A stretch of 15,771 bases of DNA from Tannerellaceae bacterium (GTDB lineage Bacteria > Bacteroidota > Bacteroidia > Bacteroidales > Tannerellaceae). Both the position numbers and the translations under genes were made by a program. The DNA is taken from positions 1 to 15,771 of the forward strand of contig JAISRY010000057.1 of NCBI GenBank assembly GCA_031273385.1. The letters are read 5' to 3'. This document shows positions 1-11,410 of the stretch, piece after piece. How positions within the stretch are numbered: the first letter of the stretch is position 1; each line of letters starts with the position of its first letter. The notes below the pieces were generated by a model. The model did no database searches, had not been told where the DNA came from, and saw only the letters and a list, made by a program, of their open reading frames with translations.

Positions 1-638
1 GATGGCCAGCGCATGATGTGTTCCTCCTGCGCTTTCTTCCAGAGGGCGAAATCCACCGGATTGCGTTTTTCTTCCTGCCCCTCCAGTTCACGCGTCGTAT
101 TGAGCATATCTTCCACATGGCGGTGGGAGAGGATGCCGTATTGATGGTGCGTGTTGTATTTCTCCACGTCGAAGTAGACCGATCCGTTGCTTTCGTAGGC
201 ATATCCGTTGTCGTAGATCTCTTTGACCAGTTCGATCTGTTCGATAATATGCCCCGAAGCGTGGGGTTCTATGCTGGGGGGGAGCACATTGAGCGCCTCC
301 ATTGCTTTGCGGTAGCGGTTCAGGTAAAACTGGACGACTTCCATCGGCTCCAGCTGTTCGAGGCGGGCTTTTTTGGCGATCTTGTCTTCCCCTGCGTCCG
401 CATCGTGTTCCAGGTGCCCCACATCCGTGATGTTGCGTACATAGCGTACCTTGTATCCCAGGTGCAGGAGGTAGCGGAAGAGCAGGTCGAATGTGATCGC
501 CGGACGGGCGTGCCCCAAGTGTGCATCCCCATACACCGTAGGGCCGCAGACATACATTCCGGCGTATGGTTCGTGCAAGGGGATGAACGGTTCCTTCTTT
601 CTTGTCAGCGTGTTGTAGACGCTTAATGGATGTTCCAT
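1..638 (-). CDS. cysS: Cysteinyl-tRNA synthetase, N-terminal part (cut by window edge)
   Basis: Ligates cysteine to tRNA-Cys in the cytoplasm (class I synthetase). Reading the minus strand from the ATG at 638 gives about 212 residues, and the frame is still open at base 1. The N-terminus carries the family's Rossmann-fold signature: residues 29-45 read [17 protein letters not shown], with the zinc-ligand Cys at 31 and the HIGH-type motif HLGH at 40-43. Further on, RNITDVGH is recognisable, and the last visible residues, HIMRWP, fit the segment just before the zinc-binding middle of the enzyme. The KMSKS motif and anticodon-binding domain lie outside the window. It starts 16 bp after the stop of the beta-barrel gene on the same strand, so it is probably the distal gene of that operon. 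A plus-strand open frame covering 18-626 is its antisense shadow. The identification is firm; only the end is unknown. Confidence 0.96.
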   Translation of the reverse strand, partial: MEHPLSVYNTLTRKKEPFIPLHEPYAGMYVCGPTVYGDAHLGHARPAITFDLLFRYLLHLGYKVRYVRNITDVGHLEHDADAGEDKIAKKARLEQLEPMEVVQFYLNRYRKAMEALNVLPPSIEPHASGHIIEQIELVKEIYDNGYAYESNGSVYFDVEKYNTHHQYGILSHRHVEDMLNTTRELEGQEEKRNPVDFALWKKAQEEHIMRWP

Positions 639-654
639 ATCTTTTAGAGGTCGT

Positions 655-2493
655 TTAAAAATTGATGTTGATACCTGCCATGACGTTAAAGCCTTGTAAG
701 GGGTAGTCATACAGCACTTCGTACTTCTGGAACAGCAGGTTGTTGAGTTTTATATAGGCGCCGAACGTATCGTTGAAACGGTACGAGCCGGTGAAGTTCA
801 GTTCATGGATATTCTTCATCTTTCCGGCGCTTTTTTCAACGTCATATATTCCAGGAGTGAAGTAATCGTTGTATATCATCTTATATTGATAGGTTTCGCG
901 TCCGCCGGCTAAATAGTAGTCCAGATTGACGGATACCTTATCTATCGGTTTGACGAGAATGTTAGTCGTTATCTCCATTTTCGGACGTCCGTGGGCTTTT
1001 AGAAAGTCGGAAGAGAGGTCGAGCGACTTGTTCTTCCGGATGCTCCAGTTGTTGTAGACGCCTTTCAATGCCACTTCGATCCACTGATAAGCGTAGGCCA
1101 TCTCCAGCCCTCCCCGTATGAGCGTAGAATTTAGCTGCAACACATCCGAGCTGTTTTTGAAATCGTCGATGGAAAATGTCGAGGGGGGTAAAAAGAAATG
1201 GTCGTCGCCGGTGAGCTTGTATCCGGCAAAGAGGTTGAACCAGAAGCCGGGGGCGATACCGCTTTTCAGCCCGATAACGGCATCGAGCCATACGCGCGAC
1301 GGCAAGACTTTGGCGACAGGGTTGAGATACCGGTTTTCCCGCGACAGGGCATAGGCGCTGTTTGACCTCAGTTCGCCGCCGGCTTTGGCATACAGTACCG
1401 TCTTAGCCCCGACCGCGACGTCTGCCTCGGCGTTGGGGGAAACGAACAGCTTGCTGCTGTCGCCGGTATAAAACAGGACATTCGCACCGAGCTGCACATG
1501 CCAGCTCTCGCCCTCAATGCGGTAGTAGGGCGTGATCGTTCCCTCGAGGCGGTTGCTGAAGTCCGCCGTTGGGTTGTCGGATGTGGAGGGGGGTATGTTG
1601 TAGGCAAGGTAGGCCAACTTTCCGCCGATGCCGACCCGCTGGTTTCCCTTAAAAGCGGAGCTTAGGCCCAGTTTAGCCCCCATCGTATGTTCTGTAATGC
1701 CCTCATCTTGTTTCGACAACGCATATTTGCGGGAGAAATTGATATAATCGAAGTCCAGCAGATAGCCCACTTTGGCATCTTCCCGGGACGCGATGCCGGT
1801 AAATGCCTGCAAGGCCTGGTTGACCTGATTGGTCGAGATATCCGGGAAAGATAATATGGAAATCGTAGGAGAGGGCATAGGAATGGGGATTGGGGACATC
1901 CCATAATAGTTGAACGACGTATAGCCATAGTTGGCTCCCAGCTTGAAGTCCGCCTTTTTAAAGAGGTGGCGGAAGCGGATGCCTCCCAGGTTGTCGTTCA
2001 GTTTGGCTTTCACCTTTTCGGCGTCTATATAGATGTGGTGGTTATAGCTGAGTTTTCCGTTTGTCGAGCGGTGGGAGAGGAAGATGTTCAGCTGGTCTTT
2101 CTCCGTATCCAGGATATGGTAGCCGGCATCGCCGTTCAGGTTCAGGTAGGTTCCCCCTGCGGCGTGGAGATAGCCGCGGCGTTTGTTGTATGCCACATCG
2201 GCCTGGATATTTCCCGACGGGAGGAGGGTGATCTCTTTCTGCGGGTCGGCCGGTGCGGTGAACGTGGCATAGTCGATCGGCATTTTCTTCACTTCCGGCT
2301 CTTTGACTGCCGGTAGCGTATTCACCTTATTGGCGTCCCGGAGGGCGGGGTCGTACTCCTTTTCCAGTGTCATTTCGCGGTTCAAGTCCCTGTTCGCCTT
2401 CTCTTCTTCCTGTGCGGAGAGGGTGACCGAAAGGCCGATCAGCAGGATGGCGCAAATGGCTTTTGTGTTGTATCTTGTTTTCATCATGTTCAT
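655..2493 (-). CDS. Outer-membrane beta-barrel protein (TonB-receptor-like, no plug domain)
   Basis: A 612-residue protein with a typical Bacteroidota signal peptide (hydrophobic stretch [17 protein letters not shown], cleavage near residue 27). A charged N-terminal segment follows (about residues 30-85, containing [16 protein letters not shown] and a conserved-looking [10 protein letters not shown]). The rest alternates short aromatic and polar strands with turn-rich loops, as in an outer-membrane barrel, and it ends in ININF, a terminal aromatic typical of barrel proteins. Such genes are often annotated as TonB-dependent receptors, but I see no plug domain and the length is short for a full receptor. 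The start shares one base with the stop of the upstream TPR gene (TAATG), which suggests translational coupling and a shared function in the envelope. Met3 and Met4 are alternative starts. The substrate or role is not recognisable from sequence. Confidence 0.8.
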   Translation of the reverse strand: MNMMKTRYNTKAICAILLIGLSVTLSAQEEEKANRDLNREMTLEKEYDPALRDANKVNTLPAVKEPEVKKMPIDYATFTAPADPQKEITLLPSGNIQADVAYNKRRGYLHAAGGTYLNLNGDAGYHILDTEKDQLNIFLSHRSTNGKLSYNHHIYIDAEKVKAKLNDNLGGIRFRHLFKKADFKLGANYGYTSFNYYGMSPIPIPMPSPTISILSFPDISTNQVNQALQAFTGIASREDAKVGYLLDFDYINFSRKYALSKQDEGITEHTMGAKLGLSSAFKGNQRVGIGGKLAYLAYNIPPSTSDNPTADFSNRLEGTITPYYRIEGESWHVQLGANVLFYTGDSSKLFVSPNAEADVAVGAKTVLYAKAGGELRSNSAYALSRENRYLNPVAKVLPSRVWLDAVIGLKSGIAPGFWFNLFAGYKLTGDDHFFLPPSTFSIDDFKNSSDVLQLNSTLIRGGLEMAYAYQWIEVALKGVYNNWSIRKNKSLDLSSDFLKAHGRPKMEITTNILVKPIDKVSVNLDYYLAGGRETYQYKMIYNDYFTPGIYDVEKSAGKMKNIHELNFTGSYRFNDTFGAYIKLNNLLFQKYEVLYDYPLQGFNVMAGININF

Positions 2494-5492
2494 TATTTCT
2501 TTAGTTTACCCAATCTGTTTTCTATCATTGCGGCTATATCGTCGCTGCCTTTGTAGTTTTTCTGTAAATTGGCGAGGTATTGGCGTGCCTGAAAGTCATC
2601 CCCCTGGCGGATATAGATATCGGCCAAGAGGATAAACCCGCGTGCCAACCAATATTGGTGGGGCGTTCCGTTCTCGATGAATTTCATCAGTACCTCTTCC
2701 GCCTTTTTGTCTTCGTTGCCGTTGTAATACAGTTGGGCGACGAGGTATTTCGCCTCTGCGCCGTGTGCCGTGCGGGTATCTTTACTGAGCTCCAGCAGGT
2801 CGGGCAACGCCCTGTTTCCCTGGCTCATGTCGATAAAGGCTTTTGCCCGTATATAGTGGGCTTCGGACTTAATTTCGGGCGAAAGCCTGTTGTCTTTCAG
2901 CAGCTCTTCCGCCGCGGCCAGTGCATCTTGCGATTTTCCGGTATACTGTGCGCAACGCATCACGCCCAGCTTCGCCGCTTCGCGGTTTTCCGCGCTTTCG
3001 GCAATATGGAGCAGGAACTTAAAGCTTTCCAGCGCCGCCGCGTAGTCTTTGCCGATGTATTCTATTTCGGCTTTGCGGGCTAAGGATTGTTCCCTGAATT
3101 TGATGTCGCCGCTCTCCACGACTAAGCCGAAGAGGCGTTTCGCTTCATCATATTCTTTACGGGAAAAGGCGATGCTGGCCAGGTAATAGTTGGCATTGGA
3201 GCTGAAAGCGCCCGACGGGAAGTTCTGAAGATAGCTGACCAGGCTTTTGCGTGCGCTTTCGTTGTCGCTTCGCAGGAACAGCTTCTCCGCCGCCAGGTAG
3301 GTGAGCGAATCCTGTTCGGATATCTCCACGCGCGTGCTTCCGTCCAGCGAGTTGACGTATGCGGCGTATGTCCGGATATCGTTCAGTTCGATGTAAACGG
3401 ATTTCAGGTCTTGCAGGGCGACGCGCGCCTCTTCGCTTCCGGGATAGTCGCGGATAACCTGTTTGTAGGCTTCGACTGCCTTTTCGGGCTGGTTGTCGTT
3501 GAAGTATAGGAGGCCTAACTGTATGCCGGCCTTACGAACGAGGCTGTTTTGCGGGAATTGCCTGATCAGGGTTTCAAAGGCTTCGGCTGCCAATGGGGTG
3601 TTTTCGAGCAGGACGTATGACCGCCCTTTCTCAAAGAGGGCGTCGGGGGCATAGCGCGATTCGGGATATTCGCGTATCAGGCGATCCATGGTGCTGACCT
3701 TTCCCTTGTAATCTTTTTGCAGGCCGAGCAGGTACCCTTTCTGGAAGACGGCATAATCGCCGGCGGAGGGCTGCAAGGCCGCGGCGCGTGTATAATACTC
3801 TTCCGCCTCGGCGAACTGCCGGTTATAAAAGAGGCAGTCGCCGATCCGGTTGTAGGCATCGGTATAGGCGGGTGCGCTGCGGTTCTGTTCGGTTTCGATA
3901 TATTGGCGGAAATCCGTCAGCGCTTCGGTGTACCGGCGCATCTTGAAATGGCTGTATCCCATGTTGTAATAGGCCAGGGCATACATGTCGGTACTGCGTT
4001 GGCGGGTATTGTTCAGGTAGGTGCGGTAGTCGGCTATCGCTTTGGCGTACTCTTCCTTACGGTAGAACGATTCCCCGCGCCAGAAGCAGGCGTCGTTACG
4101 CGCTTCCGTATCATACGCGCCCATGTCGATGGCACGCGTAAAGAAACCGGCCGCTTCGTCCATATTCATATTGGCAAAGGCTTGCGTCCCCAACTGGAGC
4201 AGGACGCCCTGTTTGGCTTCCCGTATTTTTGCGCCCGGCTGTTTGATTTTCTCTATCGAGGTGAGCGCCGCCTGGTAGTTGCGGGTCGTGAGGTAGACCT
4301 CGACTAAATAGTCGTTTACCTTATCCGCATACTTGGAGTGGGGGAAGCTGTTCAGGAAGTTTTCGAATACGGCGACCGATTCCCCGAAACCGGTAAACGC
4401 CGTTTCATGCACCAGCAGGGCGTAATTATAGGTGGCCACCTCCTTTACCTGGTTGTCGAAAGAGCTGGTAGCCGCCGCTTCGAACGCCATCCGCGCGCTG
4501 TGCTTGTTATTTTGTTTCAGATAGCATTGCCCGAGGTAAAGGTAGGCGTTTTGAGTGAGCGCATCCTGCTGGCCGACGGTTTGCCCGAGCACCGTAACGG
4601 CATGGCCGTATAGCCCTTTGTTGTAATAGCAGACGCCGGCGATATACAGGTCGCCCCTTAGGGGCTTGTCGGTAGAGGAGATGTATTTGCTTAACCGCTC
4701 GATGGCTTTATCCTGGTTGCCGAGGTGGTAATAGGCGTTGCCGGCGATCCGGTTCAGCTCGCCGTTGCCCGGGCTGTCCGGGTATTCGGCGAGCAGCTCT
4801 TCCCCCTCGCTGACGACCTTATCGTACTTCCCCTGTATGAAATAGATCTGTGTCATAAAGTAGCGGGATTGTTGGCGGTATGCCGGGCTATCTTTCAGGC
4901 GGGAGAAAGCGGCCAGCGCCTCCGTATATTTCCCCGATGTGTAATCAATGTACGCTGTATAATAGGTAGCCGGTTCCCTGTATACCGTCCCGATCTGCCG
5001 TATACCGGCAAAATAGTCCTTTGCTTTCTCCAAGTCGCCTGTCTGCAACAGGGAATAGGCCAATTGATAGCTGTATTCCTCCTGCTGCGCGGCCTGGAGC
5101 AGGTCGATATTGGCTTCGTTAAACCAGAAAATCGCTTTTTCGTACTCACCCCGCCCAAAGTGGGTAGAGCCGGCGAGAAAATAGAGTTCGTTTCCATGGC
5201 GCGAGTCGGGGTAGGTATCCAAAAACCCTTTCAGTATTTCGGGGGCATCGCTTCTTCCCTGTTTGTATACGGCATAAGCCAGCATGTAATCCGCCTCCTG
5301 AACCAGCGTGGCGTCGACGGACTGTTGCCGGTATGCCGTCAGCTTATCCATGCAACCGGCATAGTTTTTCAACGTAAACAGCTCTTTTCCTTCTACAAAT
5401 AGCCGGTTAGGTATTTCCGCCTGATACGACCGCTGTGCGTCTACCATATAGCTACCCAACACGAGATACAGCGGAATAAGTATTCTTCTCAT
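2493..5492 (-). CDS. Large periplasmic tetratricopeptide-repeat protein
   Basis: About 999 residues, almost all tetratricopeptide repeats. The pattern of paired helices with motifs such as YNMGYSHFKMRRYTEAL and AYNRIGDCLFYNRQFAEAEEYY recurs from residue ~30 to the C-terminus, with repeated YPDS/FPxS helix caps as in BamD/YbgF-type repeats. The N-terminus (RRILIPLYLVLGSYMVDAQ) is a signal peptide with Ala-Gln at the cleavage site and no lipobox Cys, so the product is expected in the periplasm as a soluble or membrane-associated scaffold. I place the start at the ATG at 5492; a GTG one codon upstream is also in frame. An ATG at 5500 is out of frame: it opens a two-codon frame whose TGA overlaps the chosen ATG. 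First gene of the operon with the barrel protein and cysS. TPR proteins of this kind assist envelope protein assembly, but the partner here is inferred only from gene order. Confidence 0.85.
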   Translation of the reverse strand: MRRILIPLYLVLGSYMVDAQRSYQAEIPNRLFVEGKELFTLKNYAGCMDKLTAYRQQSVDATLVQEADYMLAYAVYKQGRSDAPEILKGFLDTYPDSRHGNELYFLAGSTHFGRGEYEKAIFWFNEANIDLLQAAQQEEYSYQLAYSLLQTGDLEKAKDYFAGIRQIGTVYREPATYYTAYIDYTSGKYTEALAAFSRLKDSPAYRQQSRYFMTQIYFIQGKYDKVVSEGEELLAEYPDSPGNGELNRIAGNAYYHLGNQDKAIERLSKYISSTDKPLRGDLYIAGVCYYNKGLYGHAVTVLGQTVGQQDALTQNAYLYLGQCYLKQNNKHSARMAFEAAATSSFDNQVKEVATYNYALLVHETAFTGFGESVAVFENFLNSFPHSKYADKVNDYLVEVYLTTRNYQAALTSIEKIKQPGAKIREAKQGVLLQLGTQAFANMNMDEAAGFFTRAIDMGAYDTEARNDACFWRGESFYRKEEYAKAIADYRTYLNNTRQRSTDMYALAYYNMGYSHFKMRRYTEALTDFRQYIETEQNRSAPAYTDAYNRIGDCLFYNRQFAEAEEYYTRAAALQPSAGDYAVFQKGYLLGLQKDYKGKVSTMDRLIREYPESRYAPDALFEKGRSYVLLENTPLAAEAFETLIRQFPQNSLVRKAGIQLGLLYFNDNQPEKAVEAYKQVIRDYPGSEEARVALQDLKSVYIELNDIRTYAAYVNSLDGSTRVEISEQDSLTYLAAEKLFLRSDNESARKSLVSYLQNFPSGAFSSNANYYLASIAFSRKEYDEAKRLFGLVVESGDIKFREQSLARKAEIEYIGKDYAAALESFKFLLHIAESAENREAAKLGVMRCAQYTGKSQDALAAAEELLKDNRLSPEIKSEAHYIRAKAFIDMSQGNRALPDLLELSKDTRTAHGAEAKYLVAQLYYNGNEDKKAEEVLMKFIENGTPHQYWLARGFILLADIYIRQGDDFQARQYLANLQKNYKGSDDIAAMIENRLGKLKK

Positions 5493-5532
5493 CACTCCAT
5501 GTGTTTATTGAGGTTATCTTTTAATAAAGCTA

Positions 5533-5563
5533 CAAATATAGAAATTTTTCCGATTCTACACAA
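5533..5563 (-). promoter_or_regulatory. Promoter of the TPR / barrel / cysS operon
   Basis: On the minus strand TATATTTG (5540 to 5533) matches the Bacteroidota -7 box TAnnTTTG exactly, and a TTG (5563 to 5561) lies 20 bases upstream, fitting the -33 element. The box is about 40 bp ahead of the ATG at 5492. There is no competing gene start between them. Confidence 0.65.
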
Positions 5564-5582
5564 TCGTATCCCCCCGCCGGGC

Positions 5583-5655
5583 GCATCCTTTCCCGAAAGA
5601 GTATGCATCCTTTTCCAAAAGAGTATGCATCCTTTCCCGAAAGAGTATGCATCCC
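5583..5655. repeat. 22-bp tandem array, 3.3 units (GCATCCTTTCCC type)
   Basis: Three units of 22 bp begin at 5583, 5605 and 5627 and are followed by seven bases of a fourth. Units 1 and 3 are identical; unit 2 differs at two positions in its middle (TTTTCCAAAA instead of TTTCCCGAAA). The unit begins GCATCC and ends GAGTAT. It lies in the divergent spacer upstream of both the TPR operon and prs. No function is recognised. It could be a cluster of protein-binding sites or simple slippage-derived repeats. Confidence 0.85.
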
Positions 5656-5685
5656 GTCATACCCATCAACTCTCAACTCGCCTTT

Positions 5686-5781
5686 GGCGGCGCCTACACA
5701 GTTGTGTCGTCGGCGCTACACAGTTGTGTTGTGCCGGCTACACAACTGGGTAGCTCCGGCTACACAATTGTATTGTTTGTC
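5686..5781. repeat. Second 22-bp-period array with CTACACA cores
   Basis: The core CTACACA recurs at 5694, 5716, 5738 and 5760, exactly 22 bp apart. The first two copies continue as GTTGTGT, giving ACACA-GT-TGTGT dyads; the third reads CTACACAACTGGG and the fourth CTACACAATTG. Linker bases between cores vary but keep GC-rich GGC starts. It has the same period as the array at 5583-5655 but an unrelated sequence. It lies about 180 bp upstream of the prs start. A partial copy of the heptamer run seen elsewhere in the window (TCAACTCTCAACT, 5666-5678) sits between the two arrays. Confidence 0.8.
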
Positions 5782-5900
5782 GATTTTTCCTATAAGTTTT
5801 CATTTTCTCTTTTTTTCTTCACCACTCCACCATTTACTCCTCTCTTCCGAAAAACGACAATTTGAAATGCACCCATAGTGTGTATTGCAAATAAGTTTTA

Positions 5901-5908
5901 TACTTTTG
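5901..5908 (+). promoter_or_regulatory. Promoter -7 box of prs
   Basis: TACTTTTG fits TAnnTTTG exactly and lies 45 bp before the prs ATG. No TTG is found at the usual 19-21 base distance upstream; the nearest, at 5885-5887, is too close. The -33 half is therefore weak, and activation from the upstream repeats is possible but unproven. Confidence 0.55.
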
Positions 5909-5953
5909 TAGCGTGATTCAAATCAGATTACTTTAAGATTAATATTCAGGATA

Positions 5954-6895
5954 ATGAGTGCACAGACTCCTTTTTTGGTATTTTCGGGAAGCAATTCCCG
6001 TTACTTGGCAGAGAAAATCTGCAACAGTCTCGGCTGTCCGTTGGGGCAGATGAATATCCAGCATTATGCGGACGGCGAATTTTCCGTTTCGTATGAAGAA
6101 TCCATTCGTGGGCGGGATGTGTTTTTGGTACAGTCGACGTTCCCCAATTCGGATAACCTGATGGAGTTGCTCTTGATGATAGATGCCGCCAAACGCGCTT
6201 CCGCACATTCGATCATTGCCGTCATCCCCTATTTCGGATGGGCGCGGCAAGACAGGAAAGACAAACCCCGCGTGTCGATCGGCGCGAAACTGATCGCCGA
6301 CATGCTCAGTACGGCGGGTATAAACCGGTTGATCACGATGGATTTGCATGCCGACCAGATACAGGGCTTCTTTGATGTGCCGGTCGACCACCTCTACGCT
6401 TCATCGGTATTCCTGCAATATATCAAGAAGACGTTGCCGGTCGATAACTTAGTCATCGCCACGCCCGACGTCGGCGGGACGAAGCGGGCAAGCAGCTATT
6501 CCAAATACCTCGGTACGCCGATGGTCATCTGCCATAAATCCCGTTTGCGCGCCAACGAAGTAGCCGAGATGCGTATCATCGGGGATGTGGACGGGCTGGA
6601 CGTCCTGTTGGTAGACGATATCGTCGACACCGCCGGCACCGTAACGATCGCCGCCGACCTGATGATACAGAACGGGGCAAAGTCGGTACGCGCCCTTGCC
6701 AGCCATGCCGTCATGTCCGACCCCGCCTCTACGCGTATCGACCAGTCGTCGCTAACGGAGATGATCTTCACCGATTCCATCCCATACGCCAAGAAGTGTG
6801 AGAAGGTAAAAATCCTCTCCATCGCCGGCATGTTTGCCGAAGCCATCCGCCGCGTATGCAACGACGAATCCATCAGCTCCCTCTACGTCATCAAA

Positions 6896-6898
<3 letters not shown>
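5954..6898 (+). CDS. prs: Ribose-phosphate pyrophosphokinase (PRPP synthetase)
   Basis: Transfers pyrophosphate from ATP to ribose 5-phosphate to make PRPP, the precursor of purines, pyrimidines, NAD, His and Trp; cytoplasmic. The 314-residue length is normal for class I enzymes. Visible landmarks are the catalytic flexible loop region GWARQDRKDKPR (about 95-106), the divalent-cation and ATP site DLHADQIQGFF (130-140), and the ribose-5-phosphate/PRPP loop VDDIVDTAGT (220-229), where most homologues have DDMIDTAGT or DDIIDTGGT. The ATG at 5954 follows a purine-rich CAGGATA. It is a single-gene unit: divergent from the TPR operon and convergent with mnmA. Its TGA stop is the first part of the GAGTTGA-type repeat that begins the palindromic element, so the coding region ends exactly where the element starts. 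Confidence 0.97.
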
Positions 6899-8239
<1,341 letters not shown>

Positions 8240-8260
8240 ATTCTATTCCCTTACGTGCCG

Positions 8261-8268
8261 CAAAGATA
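8261..8268 (-). promoter_or_regulatory. Promoter -7 box of mnmA
   Basis: Minus-strand TATCTTTG (8268 to 8261) matches TAnnTTTG exactly, 21 bases before the ATG, implying a very short 5' leader. A TTTG lies upstream (8287 to 8284) but only 15 bases away, shorter than the usual ~20. Confidence 0.6.
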
Positions 8269-8299
8269 CGATCTTTTCGCCGACAAATGGGGCGGAGGG

Positions 8300-8331
8300 T
8301 TTGTATTTTTCGAAAGGCTTCATTACCTTTA
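8300..8331 (+). promoter_or_regulatory. Promoter of the cardiolipin synthase gene
   Basis: TTTG at 8300-8303 and TACCTTTA at 8324-8331 are 20 bases apart, matching the -33/-7 layout with one mismatch in the last base of the -7 box. It lies 26 bases before the ATG at 8358. A purine-rich AGAGAGGGGAAAGG just before the start may act as ribosome binding site. Confidence 0.5.
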
Positions 8332-8357
8332 CGTCCCTATAAGAGAGAGGGGAAAGG

Positions 8358-9789
8358 ATGTTTATGGCCATTCATATACAAACGATCGTCGGCACGATAT
8401 TCTTTATGCTGTATTGCGTCACGATCCTGGGGTTGATCCTGGTGATTATTACGGAGAACCGGAATCCGCTGAAAACGATCCCGTGGGTGATCGTCCTGTT
8501 GCTGTTGCCCGGCCTGGGGCTGGTTTTCTATTTCTTTTTCGGGCAGGACAACCGCAAGCAGCGGATCATCTCGCGGCGGACGTACAAACGGATCATGAAG
8601 CGCCCCCATGCCGAAAAGCCGCCCCACGATTCGTGCGTAGTGCCCGAACGCTACCGCCCGCTGGCCGCTTTGCTTGGCCGCAACAACCAAAGTTCGCTGC
8701 TCTATGGAAGCGGCCTGGACATTTATACCCACGGGGAGGAGAAGTTCGCCGCCCTGCTCGACGCGCTCAGGCAGGCCAGGCACCATATCCATTTCCAGTA
8801 CTATATTTTCAACGACGACGTGATCGGTAACCAGGTGAAAGCGCTCCTGATAGGAAAAGCGAAAGAGGGGGTGGAAGTCCGGGTATTGTATGACGACGTG
8901 GGGAGCTGGAGCGTGAAGAAGCCCTTTTTTGAGGAGATGAAAGCCGCCGGAATAGAGGTGTTCTCTTTCCTGAAAGTCGCTTTCCCCCTCCTGACAAGCA
9001 AGGTGAACTACCGGAACCACCGGAAGATCGTCGTCGTCGATGGCCTTGTCGGGTTTATCGGGGGGATGAATATCGCCGACCGCTACGTCGACGGTATCCC
9101 CTGGGGGACATGGAGGGACAACCATTTTAAGGTGAAAGGGAAAGGGGTGCATGGGCTGCAATCGGCCTTTTTAATCGACTGGTATGTAGCCAGCAAACGG
9201 TTGCTGAACGACAAACGCTACTACCCGCCGGCGCCGGTGTATAGCGACAGCATCATGCAGATCGTCACCAGCGGCCCCGTCGGCCCCTGGCGCACGTTGC
9301 TTCAGTCGGTCATCTTTATGATCACCAACGCAAAGAGCTATGTCTATATACAAACCCCCTACTTTCTGCCGACCGAGGGGCTGAACCAGGCGCTGCAGAT
9401 GGCCGCCCTCGGCGGTGTGGACGTCCGCCTGATGCTGCCTAAACGTTCGGATACCAAAACGGCCAACATGGCGTCGCACTCCTTTATCGACGATATGGTA
9501 AAGGCCGGGGCAAAGGTGTTCTTCTATGAGCCGGGCTTCCTGCACGCCAAGCTGCTGGTTTCGGATAACATCCTGACCTGTATCGGTTCGGCCAATATGG
9601 ACTTCCGCAGCCTGGAGCATAACTTTGAAGTCAGCGCCTTTGTCTACCAGGAGGCGTTTGCGCAGCAGATGAAGAAAGTCTTTTTGCACGATATGCGCCA
9701 TTGCGAGAAGCTGATCCCCTCCCGCTGGCTAAAGCGCCCACTCAAACAGCGTATCGCCGAATCGTTTATGCGCCTGTTCTCCCCCCTCC

Positions 9790-9794
<5 letters not shown>
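8358..9794 (+). CDS. cls: Cardiolipin synthase (phospholipase D family)
   Basis: Condenses two phosphatidylglycerols (or PG with another phospholipid) to cardiolipin at the inner membrane. The 478 residues start with two hydrophobic helices (about 8-32 and 40-62), normal for ClsA-type enzymes, followed by two PLD domains. The first HKD motif is HRKIVVVD at 221-228 (H221, K223, D228). The second is HAKLLVSD at 396-403 (H396, K398, D403) with GSANMD after it. Conserved FQYYIFNDD and QTPYFLPT segments are also present. The ATG at 8358 is preceded immediately by GGGGAAAGG; Met3 at 8364 has a better spacing to that purine stretch and may be the true start. The TAG stop at 9792-9794 overlaps the first bases of the second copy of the palindromic element. 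It converges with rsmD. Confidence 0.96.
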
Positions 9795-10568
<774 letters not shown>

Positions 10569-10581
<13 letters not shown>

Positions 10582-11396
10582 ACCGACAGGGAGATTAAGT
10601 CCATGGGGGCGTGCAGGATCTCTCCCCCCAACAGGTAGGCTTCCGAGGGGATTTCGATCCGCCCGATATGGCGTATGTAGGGACGCAGCGATTCGGTAAC
10701 ATGGCTGCACAGCATCGCATCACCGGCCAGCGAAAGCCGGTCTGCCGACTGGTTCATCCCCGTCTGCTGCCATACGTACAGGATATAATACAGAAGATCT
10801 TCCCGCTGATCAAAGGGAAAGGTATTCACCAATAGCAGTTTGCCCTCCGTAAAGCAGGCGACGTCCATCATCCGGTGGTGCAGTACGGCATACATACCGT
10901 TGGGCTGTCCGGAGGAATAGCTCTTTATCCACAGCATAAGCTGCGGCGTAATATGGTGGATAAACGCGGGATTGCACAGCGAGCGGAGGCAAAACTCATA
11001 CACCTCTTCGTTGATGCTGTAAAGAACGATGGCCTTTTCCTCTTTCAGCGGATCGCTCAGCGCCCGCTTTTCGGGAGCGGTAAAACCGAACGACAGGAGA
11101 GCCATCCCCTGCGCCTCGACATCGATCAGGTCGGGAACCAGCATATACTGCGGCGATACGGAAAGGATATGGGTACGTTTATAGGTCCACGAAAGGAAAT
11201 CGTTTGCAAAGAAAACCTCTTTCAACGATGCAATATAGGGGATGGCACGGGTGAACTCCACCTCGCGGAAAAAGAAACTCTGCCCCTCGGAGGGATTGTA
11301 AGCGGAAAAAGAAAGCCCACCCGGCCGAAGCCGGATGGACATCATATACTGTTCCGAATAATCAATAGTCAACGTATCAGGAATACTGATAGTCAT
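10569..11396 (-). CDS. DUF3822 family protein
   Basis: A 275-residue cytoplasmic-looking protein with no signal peptide or membrane segment. I recognise it as the DUF3822 protein that commonly lies directly upstream of rsmD in Bacteroidota. Its function is not known to me. The body alternates strand-helix units (HILSVSPQYMLVPDLI, NGMYAVLHHRMMDVACFTEGK, DRLSLAGD). This order is reminiscent of the actin-like ATPase fold of PilM/GspL proteins, but I see no clear phosphate-binding loops, and that resemblance is inference only. It overlaps rsmD by 13 bp and follows the pilin-like gene by 14 bp. ATG at 11396. Cys-containing tail ends SLSVCAL. Confidence 0.75.
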
Positions 11397-11410
11397 AGCG
11401 CGTGATGGAT

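Noticed and set aside
18..626. Plus-strand open frame of 202 codons
   Set aside because: It is antisense to cysS, whose minus-strand protein has clear family motifs; the plus-strand product shows no recognisable domain.
5583..5781. CRISPR array
   Set aside because: The 22-bp units are contiguous or have short related linkers; there are no unique spacers of 30 or more bases and no cas genes.
8337..9161. Minus-strand open frame of 274 codons opposite cls
   Set aside because: Antisense shadow of a gene with both HKD motifs; no promoter or family signature.
10582..10710. Long form of RsmD starting upstream of 10581
   Set aside because: The extra 43 residues lie wholly inside the DUF3822 coding frame and RsmD homologues start at MRIISG.
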